DNA of 64,000 nt from Choricystis sp. odSpoLacu1. Lineage: Eukaryota > Chlorophyta > Trebouxiophyceae. Shown piece after piece: positions 37,201 through 46,324 of the stretch. A program made the position numbers and the translations under genes. How positions within the stretch are numbered: the first letter of the stretch is position 1; each line of letters starts with the position of its first letter. The notes beneath the pieces are model-generated. The model was not told the DNA's origin and did not search any database. It saw nothing but the letters and a program-made list of their open reading frames with translations. The stretch covers positions 310,001 to 374,000 of the forward strand of contig OY253662.1 of NCBI GenBank assembly GCA_958009055.1, read 5' to 3'.

Positions 37201-37414
37201 CGGCCCCGTTTCTCGCGTTCCCGCCAAAATGGGGCGGTAGCTGATGCACCCAACGATGAAAGGGGGGTGTTTTGAGTGACGGTTTGGCGGGGGCGAAGGG
37301 CGTGCACGCCGCGCGCGCGCGCTTTCGAAAACAAGATGGGGCCGACGTTTTCACTCACTCGCGCGCCGTCGTCAACAGCGCCAGAAGAAGCAGGACGGTC
37401 GCTCGGCGCGCCAT
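31206..37414 (-). CDS. large secreted/membrane glycoprotein with ALK-type glycine-rich domain
   Basis: Not recognised as a whole. Six exons: 37414-37359 (signal peptide MARRATVLLLLALLTTARE), 37125-36715, 36621-35697, 35585-34810, 34695-32987 and 32853-31206; about 1,840 residues, stop TGA. The exon 1/2 junction is out of phase by one base and is uncertain; the other four junctions keep frame. After an Ala-rich helical N-terminal part there is a hydrophobic segment (GVLGILGGAFFVINIFAAFL), then a Cys- and N-glycosylation-rich ectodomain (many NAT/NGT/NVS sequons), a small Cys cluster (CGSCGAVCPAGSTC) and a Gly-rich C-terminus resembling the glycine-rich domain of ALK/LTK (GGGGGGGSSAIVINGVAAL, then [18 protein letters not shown]). 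A TGA at 33424-33426 lies in frame inside exon 5; a 48-nt GT-AG intron (33427-33380) could remove it. Confidence 0.7.
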
Positions 37415-37657
37415 GGTGGTATGAAGCGCGCGTGGGGACACGCGGGGCGAGACTACGGCAAAAGAATCTCGCTTTCGGCTCTGCGCGAACCACGTGCACT
37501 CGCGCGAGACGGCCCGAAGCCGCAGCGCGCACAAAATGATTCCTAGCCACTTGCCGCGTGTCGCATTCCCCAACGATCACACCACGTCGGTCGAGCGTTT
37601 TTTACAGAACTGCAGACGCTAAGGAAACAAAAACAAGCAGAACCAAAAAACAGTTTT

Positions 37658-38470
37658 TCACAGCGTAAACGCGCCGCGCTCCGCCCTCCGTGTCCCAGAC
37701 ACCCCCACCCCGCTCACATGGCGCACACTCTGCAGCCACGCGTCCCACCAGTCGCAGCCCAGTGGAGGCGGCAAGTTGGCCAGCGCGGCAGGCACACTAA
37801 ACGCGGCGACGGGAGTGGTGTCGCCGCCAACGTCGACGCACAGCGTCGTCAGGTCGACGCCGTGTTCGCTCAACGCTCGCGCGGCGCGGGTGGCGCCTGT
37901 CTGGGTGGTCACGCTGTACGCCACAGGGTAGCCTAGTAGCCAGGCGTTGAGAGGAGGGTGGGCGACGCCACAAGAAGCGAGATCGACGGCTGTGCCAGGG
38001 GGAGCCGCTGCCACCGCTGCCGCCACCGGGGCCAGCGCGGCTGCCAAGGCAGCAGCGTCATCAGCACCGCCCCAACAGGGCGGTCCATCCTCTGGAAACA
38101 GGATGGGCCAAGGCGCGCACCCCGCGAGCGCGCCCGCCGCGCCGCCAGTCGCCGGCGCGCGCGGCGGCGCGCCCAGCGTCTCCCGCGCCAACAAAAAGCA
38201 GCACCCATCCAGCTCCCCCGCCACGATGGATACACCAGTCACGTCCGTCACTCGAGCAGCCAGGCATGCTGCCGCAGCCGCAGTCAGCCCGGGGCACCCA
38301 TCCAGCATCGCCCCCGGCCGAGCGCCCACAGCAACCGCTGCCGCCGCGACCGCGACGCCGCGCCGGCACGCCCGCTTCAGAGCGCGTGGGTGGTGACGGG
38401 CCAGGTCATCGATGGCGATTGTTAAAGCTGGCAGCCAGCTGGACATGACATCGTCAGCGGGAGGGGTCAT
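37658..38470 (-). CDS. C1orf74-like (UPF0739/DUF4504) protein
   Basis: About 270 residues, single exon, stop TGA. The region VAHPPLNAWLLGYPVAYSV near residue 180 resembles the core motif of the animal C1orf74/DUF4504 family (N..LLGYPV.Y), a family without known function. The rest is Ala-rich and not informative. Two starts are possible: ATG at 38470 overlaps the last 17 bp of the upstream BLOC1S1-like gene; ATG at 38446 leaves 7 bp between them. In either case the two genes are practically fused head-to-tail on the same strand. Confidence 0.6.
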   Translation of the reverse strand: MTPPADDVMSSWLPALTIAIDDLARHHPRALKRACRRGVAVAAAAVAVGARPGAMLDGCPGLTAAAAACLAARVTDVTGVSIVAGELDGCCFLLARETLGAPPRAPATGGAAGALAGCAPWPILFPEDGPPCWGGADDAAALAAALAPVAAAVAAAPPGTAVDLASCGVAHPPLNAWLLGYPVAYSVTTQTGATRAARALSEHGVDLTTLCVDVGGDTTPVAAFSVPAALANLPPPLGCDWWDAWLQSVRHVSGVGVSGTRRAERGAFTL

Positions 38471-38937
38471 GTTGTGGCGCAACGGCAGGTGCCTTGACCT
38501 CCGCCAACCGCGTCAACGACGCCGCCAGGCCTTCCACCTCGGTCGCAGCCGCCTCCAGGAAGGACGCCAAATCCCCCAGCTCACGCAACGCTGCGTCTAG
38601 GGGGGTCAGTGCAGCCGCCCACGCTGCTACCGCGGCTGCCGCGCGGTCGGCAGCAGAGCGCAACCCCCTCAACTCGCGCCCGATCGCGCGCTCCCGCTCA
38701 AAGGCAGCGCTGACGTCGGTGTCGACGACGTCGAGGAGATGGGTGGCGGCGTCGCGGGCGGCTGAGGTGGCGGCAGCGACGTCCCGGTCTGAGAGAGAGG
38801 GTTGGGGGGGTCGGGATTTCGCAGGAATTGCCGCCGTTTCTCCTCGCCGTACCAGCCACCACCTCCCTCTCACCAAACGCGCGCTGCAGCCTCTCAACAC
38901 TGGTTTCGTGCTGTGCCACGTGCCGGCGCAACGCCAT
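38454..38937 (-). CDS. BLOC1S1: BLOC1S1/GCN5L1-like protein
   Basis: Subunit of BLOC-1/BORC complexes in endolysosomal trafficking; it also affects mitochondrial acetylation in animals. Exon 1 38937-38874 (MALRRHVAQHETSVERLQRA) and exon 2 38788-38454; 132 residues, stop TGA. Almost entirely helical. The order of blocks follows the family: a short N-terminal helix ending ..QERL; then DAATHLLDVVDTDVSAAFER (compare LVD.LN..V..AY.NQ), then ALRELGDLASFLEAAATEVE (compare ALKEIGD.ENWA..IE.D). Ala content makes the match moderate. The downstream DUF4504-like gene overlaps or abuts its stop. Confidence 0.68.
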
Positions 38938-39049
38938 GTGCTTGTGGGTGAGGTGGAGAGAGGCCGCGCTTTTAGTTTTTTTTTTTTTTTCTCTCGACGA
39001 TTGTGTGAACCCCCTCTTTTCACAACCCTCTACACAGTCCGCCCCCTCT

Positions 39050-39939
39050 TCACACTCCCTCCACATCAAACATGCACCCCGTCATGTAGTCCTCCGCCCA
39101 CCCACCCCCAAACGCGGCCTCCAGCACTCGCCTCGTCTTCGCGTTGGCCAGCTGGCACGCCGCGTAGCGCGCGTGGGCGGCGGCGGTGTCTGCGAGAGCT
39201 GGCGCGGACGCACCACCCCCCCCACGCCTGTCCGCATCATCCGCCAGGCTGAGGTGCGCATCGTGCAGACTCAGCGCGTACCGCGCCCAGTCCAAAAAGG
39301 CGGCTGCGTCGGCCGGCCGCGTCAGCGCGCAGTGCCGCGAAAAGATAGTCTTGCCCCAGTCTGGCACCGTGCGATTCGCGGGGGGCACGCCCGCCGCGGC
39401 AGTCACAGAAGCTGCAGTCGCATCGTAGGAGGGAGGTAGGCAGCCATCCATGCGGGCGGGGCACGGGTCAACAATCGCGAGGGTGACCGCGCCTCGTGCC
39501 GCGACAGCGTCCAGCGACAGAATGGGGAACCCGCCTCCACCCAGCCCGAGTCGTGGGTACAGCACACAGTGCAGCACAGCCAGGCCGTCGTCGCGCACAG
39601 CAGCCTCCAGGTGCAGCTTGCGAAAGGCGGGCGACGAGTAGGCCCTGTTTTCGAGGCGCAGGCGTTGGGGTGACCCGCCCTCCTCCCCTGAATCCGCCCA
39701 CTCCCAGTCGGAGCGCAGGGGTAGAGGAGTGAGGCCAGGCACGCGGGCCGCCCAGGCGGCCTCTATGCGTTGCGCGACCAGCGCGAGCGGGGGGCGGCAG
39801 CGCGTCGGCCAGGCGGAGGGGGGGGGCGGGAGAAGGGGGGAGGGGTGGAGGTGGCACGGGGTGGGTGGAATGCACGTCGTGAGGCGTGTGGGTGGCTGGC
39901 GGCGTGGCCGGTGACGCGGGGAGCGGGAGGCGCCGACAT
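39050..39939 (-). CDS. PCYA: ferredoxin-dependent bilin reductase, PcyA type
   Basis: Reduces biliverdin to a phycobilin (phycocyanobilin in the PcyA class), the chromophore precursor for phytochromes, using ferredoxin in the plastid. Motifs: LENRAYSSPAFRKLHLEA, LAVLHCVLYPRLG with the PcyA-type catalytic His, LSLDAVAARGAVTLAIVDP with the catalytic Asp, a C-terminal ARYAACQLANAKTRRVLEAA and AFGGGWAEDYMTGCMFD, as in the family ending (Y...QL.N.KTR.VLE.AFG..W...Y....LFD). The Glu of RKLHLE matches the PcyA active-site Glu. The N-terminus from ATG 39939 (MSAPPAPRVTGHAASHPHAS) is Ala/Pro/Arg/Ser-rich like a transit peptide; it is one base out of frame across a 9-base C run (39828-39836 on the plus strand as G), and adding one base makes 296 intact codons. 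Stop TGA. Confidence 0.87.
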
Positions 39940-40040
39940 TTTGTCGGGGTCGGCGAACGAGTGAGAGTTTTTTTCTGCCCCATTCGTCACACTCCCCATC
40001 CGCCCCTTTTTTCCCCCGGCGGTTTGGTGGGCTGGCCTCG

Positions 40041-40082
<42 letters not shown>
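39940..40082. promoter_or_regulatory. 143-bp bidirectional promoter with (CA)n tract, PCYA / MINDY
   Basis: The two start codons are head-to-head with 143 bp between them. The MINDY side consists of a pure CA repeat (40043-40081) ending 1-2 bp before its ATG. A T/C-rich stretch (39965-40017) lies on the PCYA side. Both promoters must share this interval. Confidence 0.6.
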
Positions 40083-41494
40083 ATGGCCACCCCTCCCCCC
40101 CCACCCACCCACGTGCTCAAGCGCGTCACCACGCTCGGGCGCGAGCGTACCCCCATCGCACTCCAAAACGAAAACGGGCCGTGCCCCCTGCTGGCGTGCA
40201 CCAACGCGCTGCTGCTGCGGGGGGACATCACGCTGCCTGCCGGGCCCGAAGTGACACAGGCGACTGTGTTTTGGGGGGGAGAAGAGAAGGGTGGGGCCTT
40301 CTTTCATTGACGTCCACCCGCTCTCACCACCACCCCACCTCTCTCTCTCCCCAGGAACGCCTCATCCAGCTCGTAGCCGGCGTCCTCCTGGACCGCAACG
40401 ACGACGCCCGCCTGGAGGCCGCCGGCGCTGACGCCGGCGCCCGTGCCAACGCGGCCGCCAACGTGGGCGCCGCGGTCGCGGCGCTGCCCAAGCTGGCCAC
40501 CGGCATCGACGTCAACGTGCGCTTCTCGGGACCCGCCGCCTTTGAGTTCACGGATGAGGTGGCCATCTTTGACCTGCTGGGCCTGCCGCTGCTGCACGGG
40601 TGGGTGGTCAGTGGCGAGGATGAGGCGGCGTGTGTTGTGGCCAACTTGACCTACAACCAGCCGCCGAGCTGGCGGTGCAGGTGGAGGATGGGGATGATGG
40701 CGAGAGCGCGGCTGGCGTGGTGGCTGAGGCGGCGTCGCCACCACCCGCAGCATCCGCGCCCTCCCCCCCCCGCCGCCGCTGGTCTCGGCTCCCTGTCGCC
40801 GTCTGACTTGGCGTCCGCTGTGGAGACAAACCTGCGGCTGACCGACGCCCAGGCCAGCCCGCCTGCACCTGCCACCGACGCTGTGCGCGCGCTGGTGGCG
40901 ACCGCGTTTGCGCGCGCGGCCGCGGCTGCGGCGCAGCCTTCCCCTCCCCCACCCCCCCAACTCTCGCTCCGCCGGCGAGCCACCCTGGCCCGCTTCTTCC
41001 TGCACCGCACCTCGGGCCAGTTGACCCCGTGCGGCCTCGTCGCCCTGCACGAGCGCGTGCCCCCGGGTGGGGTCGCCGTTTTGTTTCGCAACCACTTTGC
41101 GACCCTTGCCCGCCCCCCTCTCTCCTCCTCCACCGGCGGCATCTACGCCCTCGTCACCGACGTCGGCTACGTCAGTGTTGGTGACGTCGTGTGGGAGCGG
41201 CTGGACGACGTCGACGGCGACACCGCGTTGGTCGGAGGTGATTTTTCGTCGCCCCCCGACCGCCGCGCGGCAGACGACGATTCCGCGGCCGCCGCCGCCG
41301 CTGCAGCCGCTGCCGCCGAAGAAGCCGGCACCACGGCCGCCGTGGACGCCGACCACGCGCTGGCGGTGAGGCTGCAGGAGGAGGAGGACGCGCGCGCGGC
41401 GGACGCGGCGCGGCGGCGGAGGGCGGCGGCTGAAGCAGCAGCGGCTGCGGGGGATGGTGGACTCCCCGCCCAACCCGCGGGAGCACCTGGTTAG
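40083..41494 (+). CDS. MINDY: MINDY-family (DUF544) deubiquitinase
   Basis: Lys48-chain-specific cysteine deubiquitinase. Exon 1 40083-40259, exon 2 40355-41494; 438 codons; stop TAG. Catalytic block QNENGPCPLLACTNALLL (nucleophile Cys in GPCPLLA) at residues 28-45, then ATGIDVNVRFSGPAAFEFT, DLLGLPLLHGWVV, HERVPPGGVAVLFRNHFATL with the catalytic His, LVTDVGYVSVGDVVWERLDD, and a C-terminal ubiquitin-interacting motif DADHALAVRLQEEEDARA. Family alignment (EVTQ-ERLIQLV) favours a GC donor (CAG|GCGACT) for the intron; a GT site four codons upstream is the alternative. A stretch at about 40662-40771, ending in a 9-C run, reads more like acidic linker in another frame, so compensating indels are possible. 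Confidence 0.9.
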
Positions 41495-41752
41495 GGCGTC
41501 AGACCGGCCAGGCGCCGCACCTCGGACTCGGGCGATGGCGGCAGCGCGTCGCGGCGGCGGCCGCTGTCGGCGCGCCTGTCTGCCGCGGCGGAGAGCGACA
41601 AGTGCTGTGTCCAGTGATCGTGGGTATCTTTGGGGGAGTGGGGGTAACACACAGAAAGAGAGGCGCAGCTTTCCCGTCTGCTAGTGCGAATGAAAACGAA
41701 AAACGAAAAATGGAACGTTACAAACAAAGAAAAAACACACCACACCATCTCT

Positions 41753-43063
41753 CTAGTGCGCCCCCAGCAGAATGGTCGTCACCCCGATCACCACCTCGAT
41801 CAGGATCAACCAGATGACGACCCACTCCAGCCGCACGCTATGCTTGGACTCTTGGACGGAGCGCGCGATTTGGAGCAGATCGGACAATACTTGATACCGC
41901 AGATTAATCGTCTGCACCCTCTCCTCCATGTCCAGGTAGTCGCAGCACCGCTTGTACAGCACTTGCAGCGCGTCGGGGGCGGACCAAAAGTAGGAGGGTG
42001 TGTCAAGAATGTTCATCAGCAGGTTGACCGACGCGCGCTCCAAAAACACGCGCCCGATCAGCCGCGCCACCGCCGTCCTCGACATGTTGACGTCCCCCGT
42101 GTCAGCCAGGGTTTGAGGCAGGTCGCGCGTGTTGTCGACGAGGTGGATGACGCGTTCCTCGTAGACGGAGAGTTTGGTGGATTGGGCCAGAGCAAAGGAG
42201 AGAGAGTATTTAATTGCGTGGTCGGCCGCATGCCGGTGTGGCAGCGTGACCACATCGTTGGCGATGGAGGGGCGGACACCTGGGGGGGCGTGGATGAAGG
42301 TGAATTCGTCGACCTCCACTTTTTGGGGGGGGAGCGCGTTTTCGACGGCAGGTGCCACAGTTGTGCAAATGTCGTCCTCCAGTTCTCGAGTGAGCCCCCA
42401 GAACACGACGACTCCGTACTCATAGTACACGCAGAAGCCGAGGGCGCGCCCAGAGCCGCGCGTGTCGACGGCGGCGCCTGCCACGGCTTCTTCATATCTG
42501 TGGGTGACGTGGGGGGCGCCCCTCGCCTCCAGGGCGTCGGTCAGCACCTTCATGTCGAACGCGTCCCCCAGGCAGTAGATGGCGACCCTGTCGGTCAGGG
42601 AGGTGGGGGCCGCGGCGGCGCCTTCGGGAGGGGGGGTGACGGGGGCGCCCGCCTCGACGTCGCCAGTGGCCGGGGGGACCACGACGGGGGGGAGCTCGGT
42701 CGACAGCGCCACGTCGAGAGGTGGGATGGGCTCCAGCAGATCAAGTTCGTCGGGCAGGGAGACGAAGCGGCCTTCCTTGCGGCCAGCGACGGCGGGCTGT
42801 GGGGAGGGTGGGGAGCAGGCGAGGAAGGGACGGTCGAGCATTGAAGCGGCAGAACGGGGCCACACACGCCCTCCGCACTGGCGCCCTCCTCCCTCCCTGC
42901 TCACCTGGCCCGGAGCCAGCGTCCGCTTGGCGTCGGGGCGGGCGCGAGCCGCCCGGGCCGCCACCGCGGCCCGCCCCGACGTCGCGGCGGCGGCGCCGCC
43001 GTCGGCGCGCGGCGGGAGCGGGGGCAGTGGGGCGTAGCCGGCTGGGCGGCGTGGTTCGGACAT
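41753..43063 (-). CDS. RMD1/DUF155 family membrane-anchored protein
   Basis: 400 residues in two exons (43063-42905 and 42796-41753), stop TAG. The DUF155 domain is complete: RVAIYCLGDAFDMKVLTDAL, GFCVYYEYGVVVFWGL, DEFTFIHA, VVTLPHRHAADHAIKYSLSF, ALAQSTKLSVYEERVIHLVD, VFLERASVNLLMNILDTPSYFW. It ends with one transmembrane helix (WVVIWLILIEVVIGVTTILL). Yeast Rmd1/Rmd8, human RMND1 and plant RRG are relatives; RMND1 supports mitochondrial translation, while Rmd1 is cytosolic. The Pro/Ala/Arg-rich first exon has no clear presequence (it begins MSEPRRPAGYAPLPPLPPRA), so location is uncertain. Converges on MINDY. Confidence 0.9.
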   Translation of the reverse strand: MSEPRRPAGYAPLPPLPPRADGGAAAATSGRAAVAARAARARPDAKRTLAPGQVSREGGGRQCGGRVWPRSAASMLDRPFLACSPPSPQPAVAGRKEGRFVSLPDELDLLEPIPPLDVALSTELPPVVVPPATGDVEAGAPVTPPPEGAAAAPTSLTDRVAIYCLGDAFDMKVLTDALEARGAPHVTHRYEEAVAGAAVDTRGSGRALGFCVYYEYGVVVFWGLTRELEDDICTTVAPAVENALPPQKVEVDEFTFIHAPPGVRPSIANDVVTLPHRHAADHAIKYSLSFALAQSTKLSVYEERVIHLVDNTRDLPQTLADTGDVNMSRTAVARLIGRVFLERASVNLLMNILDTPSYFWSAPDALQVLYKRCCDYLDMEERVQTINLRYQVLSDLLQIARSVQESKHSVRLEWVVIWLILIEVVIGVTTILLGAH

Positions 43064-43368
43064 ATTTGGGGGGCGTGTGTGTGGTGTTGTGGCGGCTGGC
43101 GCGCGACGGGGCGTGCGCTGGTTTTTTTCCCGGGGGGAAAACGAGAGGCTGTGTGGTTGCTGCAGCGGGCGGACCCTTCTCTCCTGCTCGTTCACCCAGG
43201 GAGAGGCACGCCCACCACCGCTTTTCATTCTCCCTCTTCTCTCTCTCGTGCCGTGTGTTTGACATGGTGTTTGTTGATTGTTGTCTCTCGAAAACAAAAA
43301 AAGGGCAGTCGGGCATCCAGGTTTCGTCCCCGCTCTTTCCCACACCACCCTCCCTTCCCTCCACCCCA

Positions 43369-45170
43369 TCATTCGGCCGCCGCCGGCTTCCCCACCTTGG
43401 CCTCCAGCGTCGCCGCCACCGCGTCCATGAAGGGGGACGTGTTGAGGTAGGTGTCGGTGCCCACCCTGGTGGTGCCCGCTACACAGATCGCCAGGTCTTT
43501 CGTCATTTTGCCCGCCTTGACCGTCTCAATCACCGCCTCCTCCAGCGCGTCACAAAACCTGGTCAACTCATCATTGCCATCCAGCTTGGCGCGGTGGGCC
43601 AGGCCACGTGACCACGCAAAGATGGAGGCAATCGGGTTGGTGGACGTCGGGTTGCCCTTTTGGTACTCGCGCCAGTGGCGAGTCACGGTGCCGTGCGCCG
43701 CCTCTGCCTCCACCGTCTTGCCGTCGGGCGTCACCAAGACGGACGTCATGAGGCCCAGGGAGCCGTAGCCCTAAGGGTTGGGGGAAGAGGGGTGAGTGAG
43801 GGTTTTTTGTCAACCGTCGCAAAAAACAAAAAAAAAACACCACCACTCCATCTCACCTGCGCCACAATGTCGCTCTGCACGTCGCCATCGTAGTTCTTGC
43901 ACGCCCACACAAAGCCACCATCCGACTTGAGGGCTTGGGCCACCATGTCGTCGATGAGGCGGTGCTGGTACCAGATGCCCGCCTTCTCGTACGCCTCCTC
44001 ATAGCCTTTGTACACTTCATCAAAAATCTGCATGAACTTGCCATCATATGCTTTTAGAATTGTGTTTTTCGTCGACAGGTAGAGGGGCCACTGCTTGGCC
44101 AGGGCGTACTCAAAGCACGCTTTCGCAAATCCGCGGATGGACGAGTCGGTGTTGAACATGGCGAGGCCGACGCCCGCGCCCTCAAAGTCGTGCACGTCGT
44201 GGACCTAAGGTGGTGAAGGTGGGTGGTGGGTTGGGTGGGTGGGTGTTTGAAAGGGTCTCAGCGTGTGTGGGAAAAAACACCCTCCTCTCCTTCTCACCTG
44301 CGGCTCCCCCCCCTCCGGCGTGTACACCAGCTGCAGTTTGCCCGGCCCCCCCACCACCAGGTCCGTCGCCCGGTACTGGTCCCCATACGCGTGGCGGCCG
44401 ACGACGATGGGTTTCTTCCACCCCGGGACGAGGCGCGGAATCGTGTCGATGACGATGGGCTCCCGGAACACGGTGCCGTTGAGGATGTTGCGGATCTGAT
44501 GAGAGGGAAAGGAGGGGTGTGAGTGTGTGTGTTTGGGGTGCGTGAAACCCCCTCCCTTTTCCTTCTCCTTTTGTTCCCTCGCACGAAAAAACACGCACCG
44601 TCCCGTTGGGGCTCTTCCACATCTTCTTCAGTCCAAACTCCTCCACCCGCGCCTCATCAGGAGTGATGGTGGCACACTTGATGCCCACACCCACCCTCTG
44701 AATGGCGTGGGCGGCGTCCACGGTGACCTTGTCGTCGGTCGCGTCGCGGTTGGGGAGGCCGAGGTCATAGTACTCAATCTCCAAATCGAGATAAGGCAGA
44801 ATGAGCTTGTCCTTGATCTCGGCCCAGATGACGCGCGTCATCTCGTCGCCGTCCAGGTCGACGACCGGGTTGGCGACCTTGATCTTTGTGGCTGGGTGTG
44901 GGTAGTGTTGGGTGGGTGAGTCGTCGCCGAGAGCGCAACCGCGACACCATTCGCGCGGCATCCCGCGTCACCGCTCCATCCGTGCACGCGGCACACTTTC
45001 ACCCCTGCCCCATGCTGAGCCCTGCGTCTCACACTGCGAAGGGGGGCAGCGCGCGCGGTCGCACGGCGGCGGGGAGAGGGGGGGAGACTGCTTTGGCTCA
45101 GCATGCCTGCGCCAACCAGCGCGCCCGCGCAAAAAAAAACGCTCTCCCTTCTCCCGCACTCACCAGGCAT
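43369..45170 (-). CDS. IDH1: NADP-dependent isocitrate dehydrogenase
   Basis: Oxidative decarboxylation of isocitrate to 2-oxoglutarate with NADP+. Five exons: 45170-45164 (only 7 coding nt, ATGCCTG), 44891-44599, 44495-44298, 44204-43857, 43770-43369; 415 residues; stop TGA. Eukaryotic dimeric IDH motifs: [100 protein letters not shown] (the catalytic-Asp region) and [13 protein letters not shown]. With [12 protein letters not shown] as N-terminus there is no targeting peptide, so the enzyme should be cytosolic; the end PAAAE is not a peroxisomal signal. Acceptors of introns 3 and 4 use TTAG. Confidence 0.95.
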
Positions 45171-45439
45171 CGCGCTCAGGCAGCGAAGAGAAGGATGGGT
45201 GTGCGTGCGTGAAAGCGGCGAGTGGGCCAGCGAGGAGCGGAGGCGGGACGCGGCACGCAAAAGTGACATAAACGGCGACGAGATTGCGAAAAAGCGCGTT
45301 GAGGAGTGGACACTTTTTTCGACGCGTTTTTGGTCCAGAGGGGACGAGACAAAACACCCCACCACCACCGCCCAGATTGCACAGCTTTGATGCTTGCTTT
45401 GGTGCGTTGTGTGACATAAAAACAACCAAATAAAAACCA

Positions 45440-46022
45440 TCACCCGCGGCCACGCCCGCGCCCCCGCCCCCGCCCCCGCCCCCTCGCCCGCCCCGCGCCC
45501 CCACCCCCCCCCACCCGCTTGGCCCGCTGCTTGGGAGCATCCAGGTCCACCAGCAGGGCGTCCAGGTTGAGGGAGTCGGGCAGAATGACGTAGCGAAGGG
45601 CAGCGCCGCGCACAGAGAGAGACTCCAGTTTGACGGCGGGGCGGCCACGGAGGACGAGTCTGACGGCTTTCAGGTGAGTGTTCATGGCGGAGTCGACGCC
45701 TGGGAGGGTGGAAGGGTGTGCGTGAGTGTGGGAAGGCGGGGTGCGTGCCTGCCGGCTGCCGCCCACGCCACCCCTCTCTCCAAAAACTCACTCGTCACGG
45801 TGCCCTGGATGACGGCCCCATTTTTTAGCTCCAGCTGCACCGTCTCGTGGACGAGTTTCATGAGGAAGCTGTGGGAAAGGGGGGGTGGGGTGGAGCAAGT
45901 GTCAGTCGGCCGTCGTTGGGGGGACGGATGGGGGCGGCGTCACACCGCCACTCCTCCTCTCTGCCTCTCCCCCATCCCTCCTCCGCAGCGCACACACACA
46001 CGCACCGCACGAGTTTGACCAT
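45440..46022 (-). CDS. SNRPD1: small nuclear ribonucleoprotein SmD1
   Basis: Core Sm ring protein of spliceosomal snRNPs. Exons 46022-46006, 45868-45792 and 45699-45440; 117 residues; stop TGA. Exons 1-2 read [20 protein letters not shown], then [20 protein letters not shown] (Sm1) and [20 protein letters not shown] (Sm2), followed by the RG-dipeptide tail (RGRGRGRG...) that is symmetrically dimethylated in other organisms. The first coding exon is only 17 nt. Shares a 302-bp divergent promoter with the TMBIM gene. Confidence 0.96.
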
Positions 46023-46324
46023 GGTGGCAAAGCAACCGTGGTGCAGTCACAGGACCAGGGGCCTTCTAAACGATTTTCGACGGCGGCGCGCTCCCTAAGG
46101 TGCGAGCGACTGTGCCTCCTGTCCACGCGCGCGGCGCACAGGGAGTGGAAGGACGCGGGGGAGTGTGGGAGGTACACACGCACACGCGACGCGCGAGCGG
46201 AATGGGCGCGTTGCCCGTGTGATCTCGCAGCAGGAAACGTCGCTCGGTTTTGCGACGCTCTTTTTTCGCCCTTCGCTGTCCTTTCCTCCCGCTCGCCCGT
46301 TTCGCGCCTGTCTTCGCCCTCAAA
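46023..46324. promoter_or_regulatory. divergent promoter, SNRPD1 / TMBIM
   Basis: About 300 bp between divergent ATGs. The interior is moderately GC-rich with a T-rich patch at 46258-46290 close to the TMBIM start. No TATA box or coding sequence seen. Confidence 0.5.

Noticed and set aside
40662..40771. Firm call of a double frameshift in MINDY
   Set aside because: The plain frame is open throughout and start and end are in phase; the alternative frame is only compositionally more attractive.
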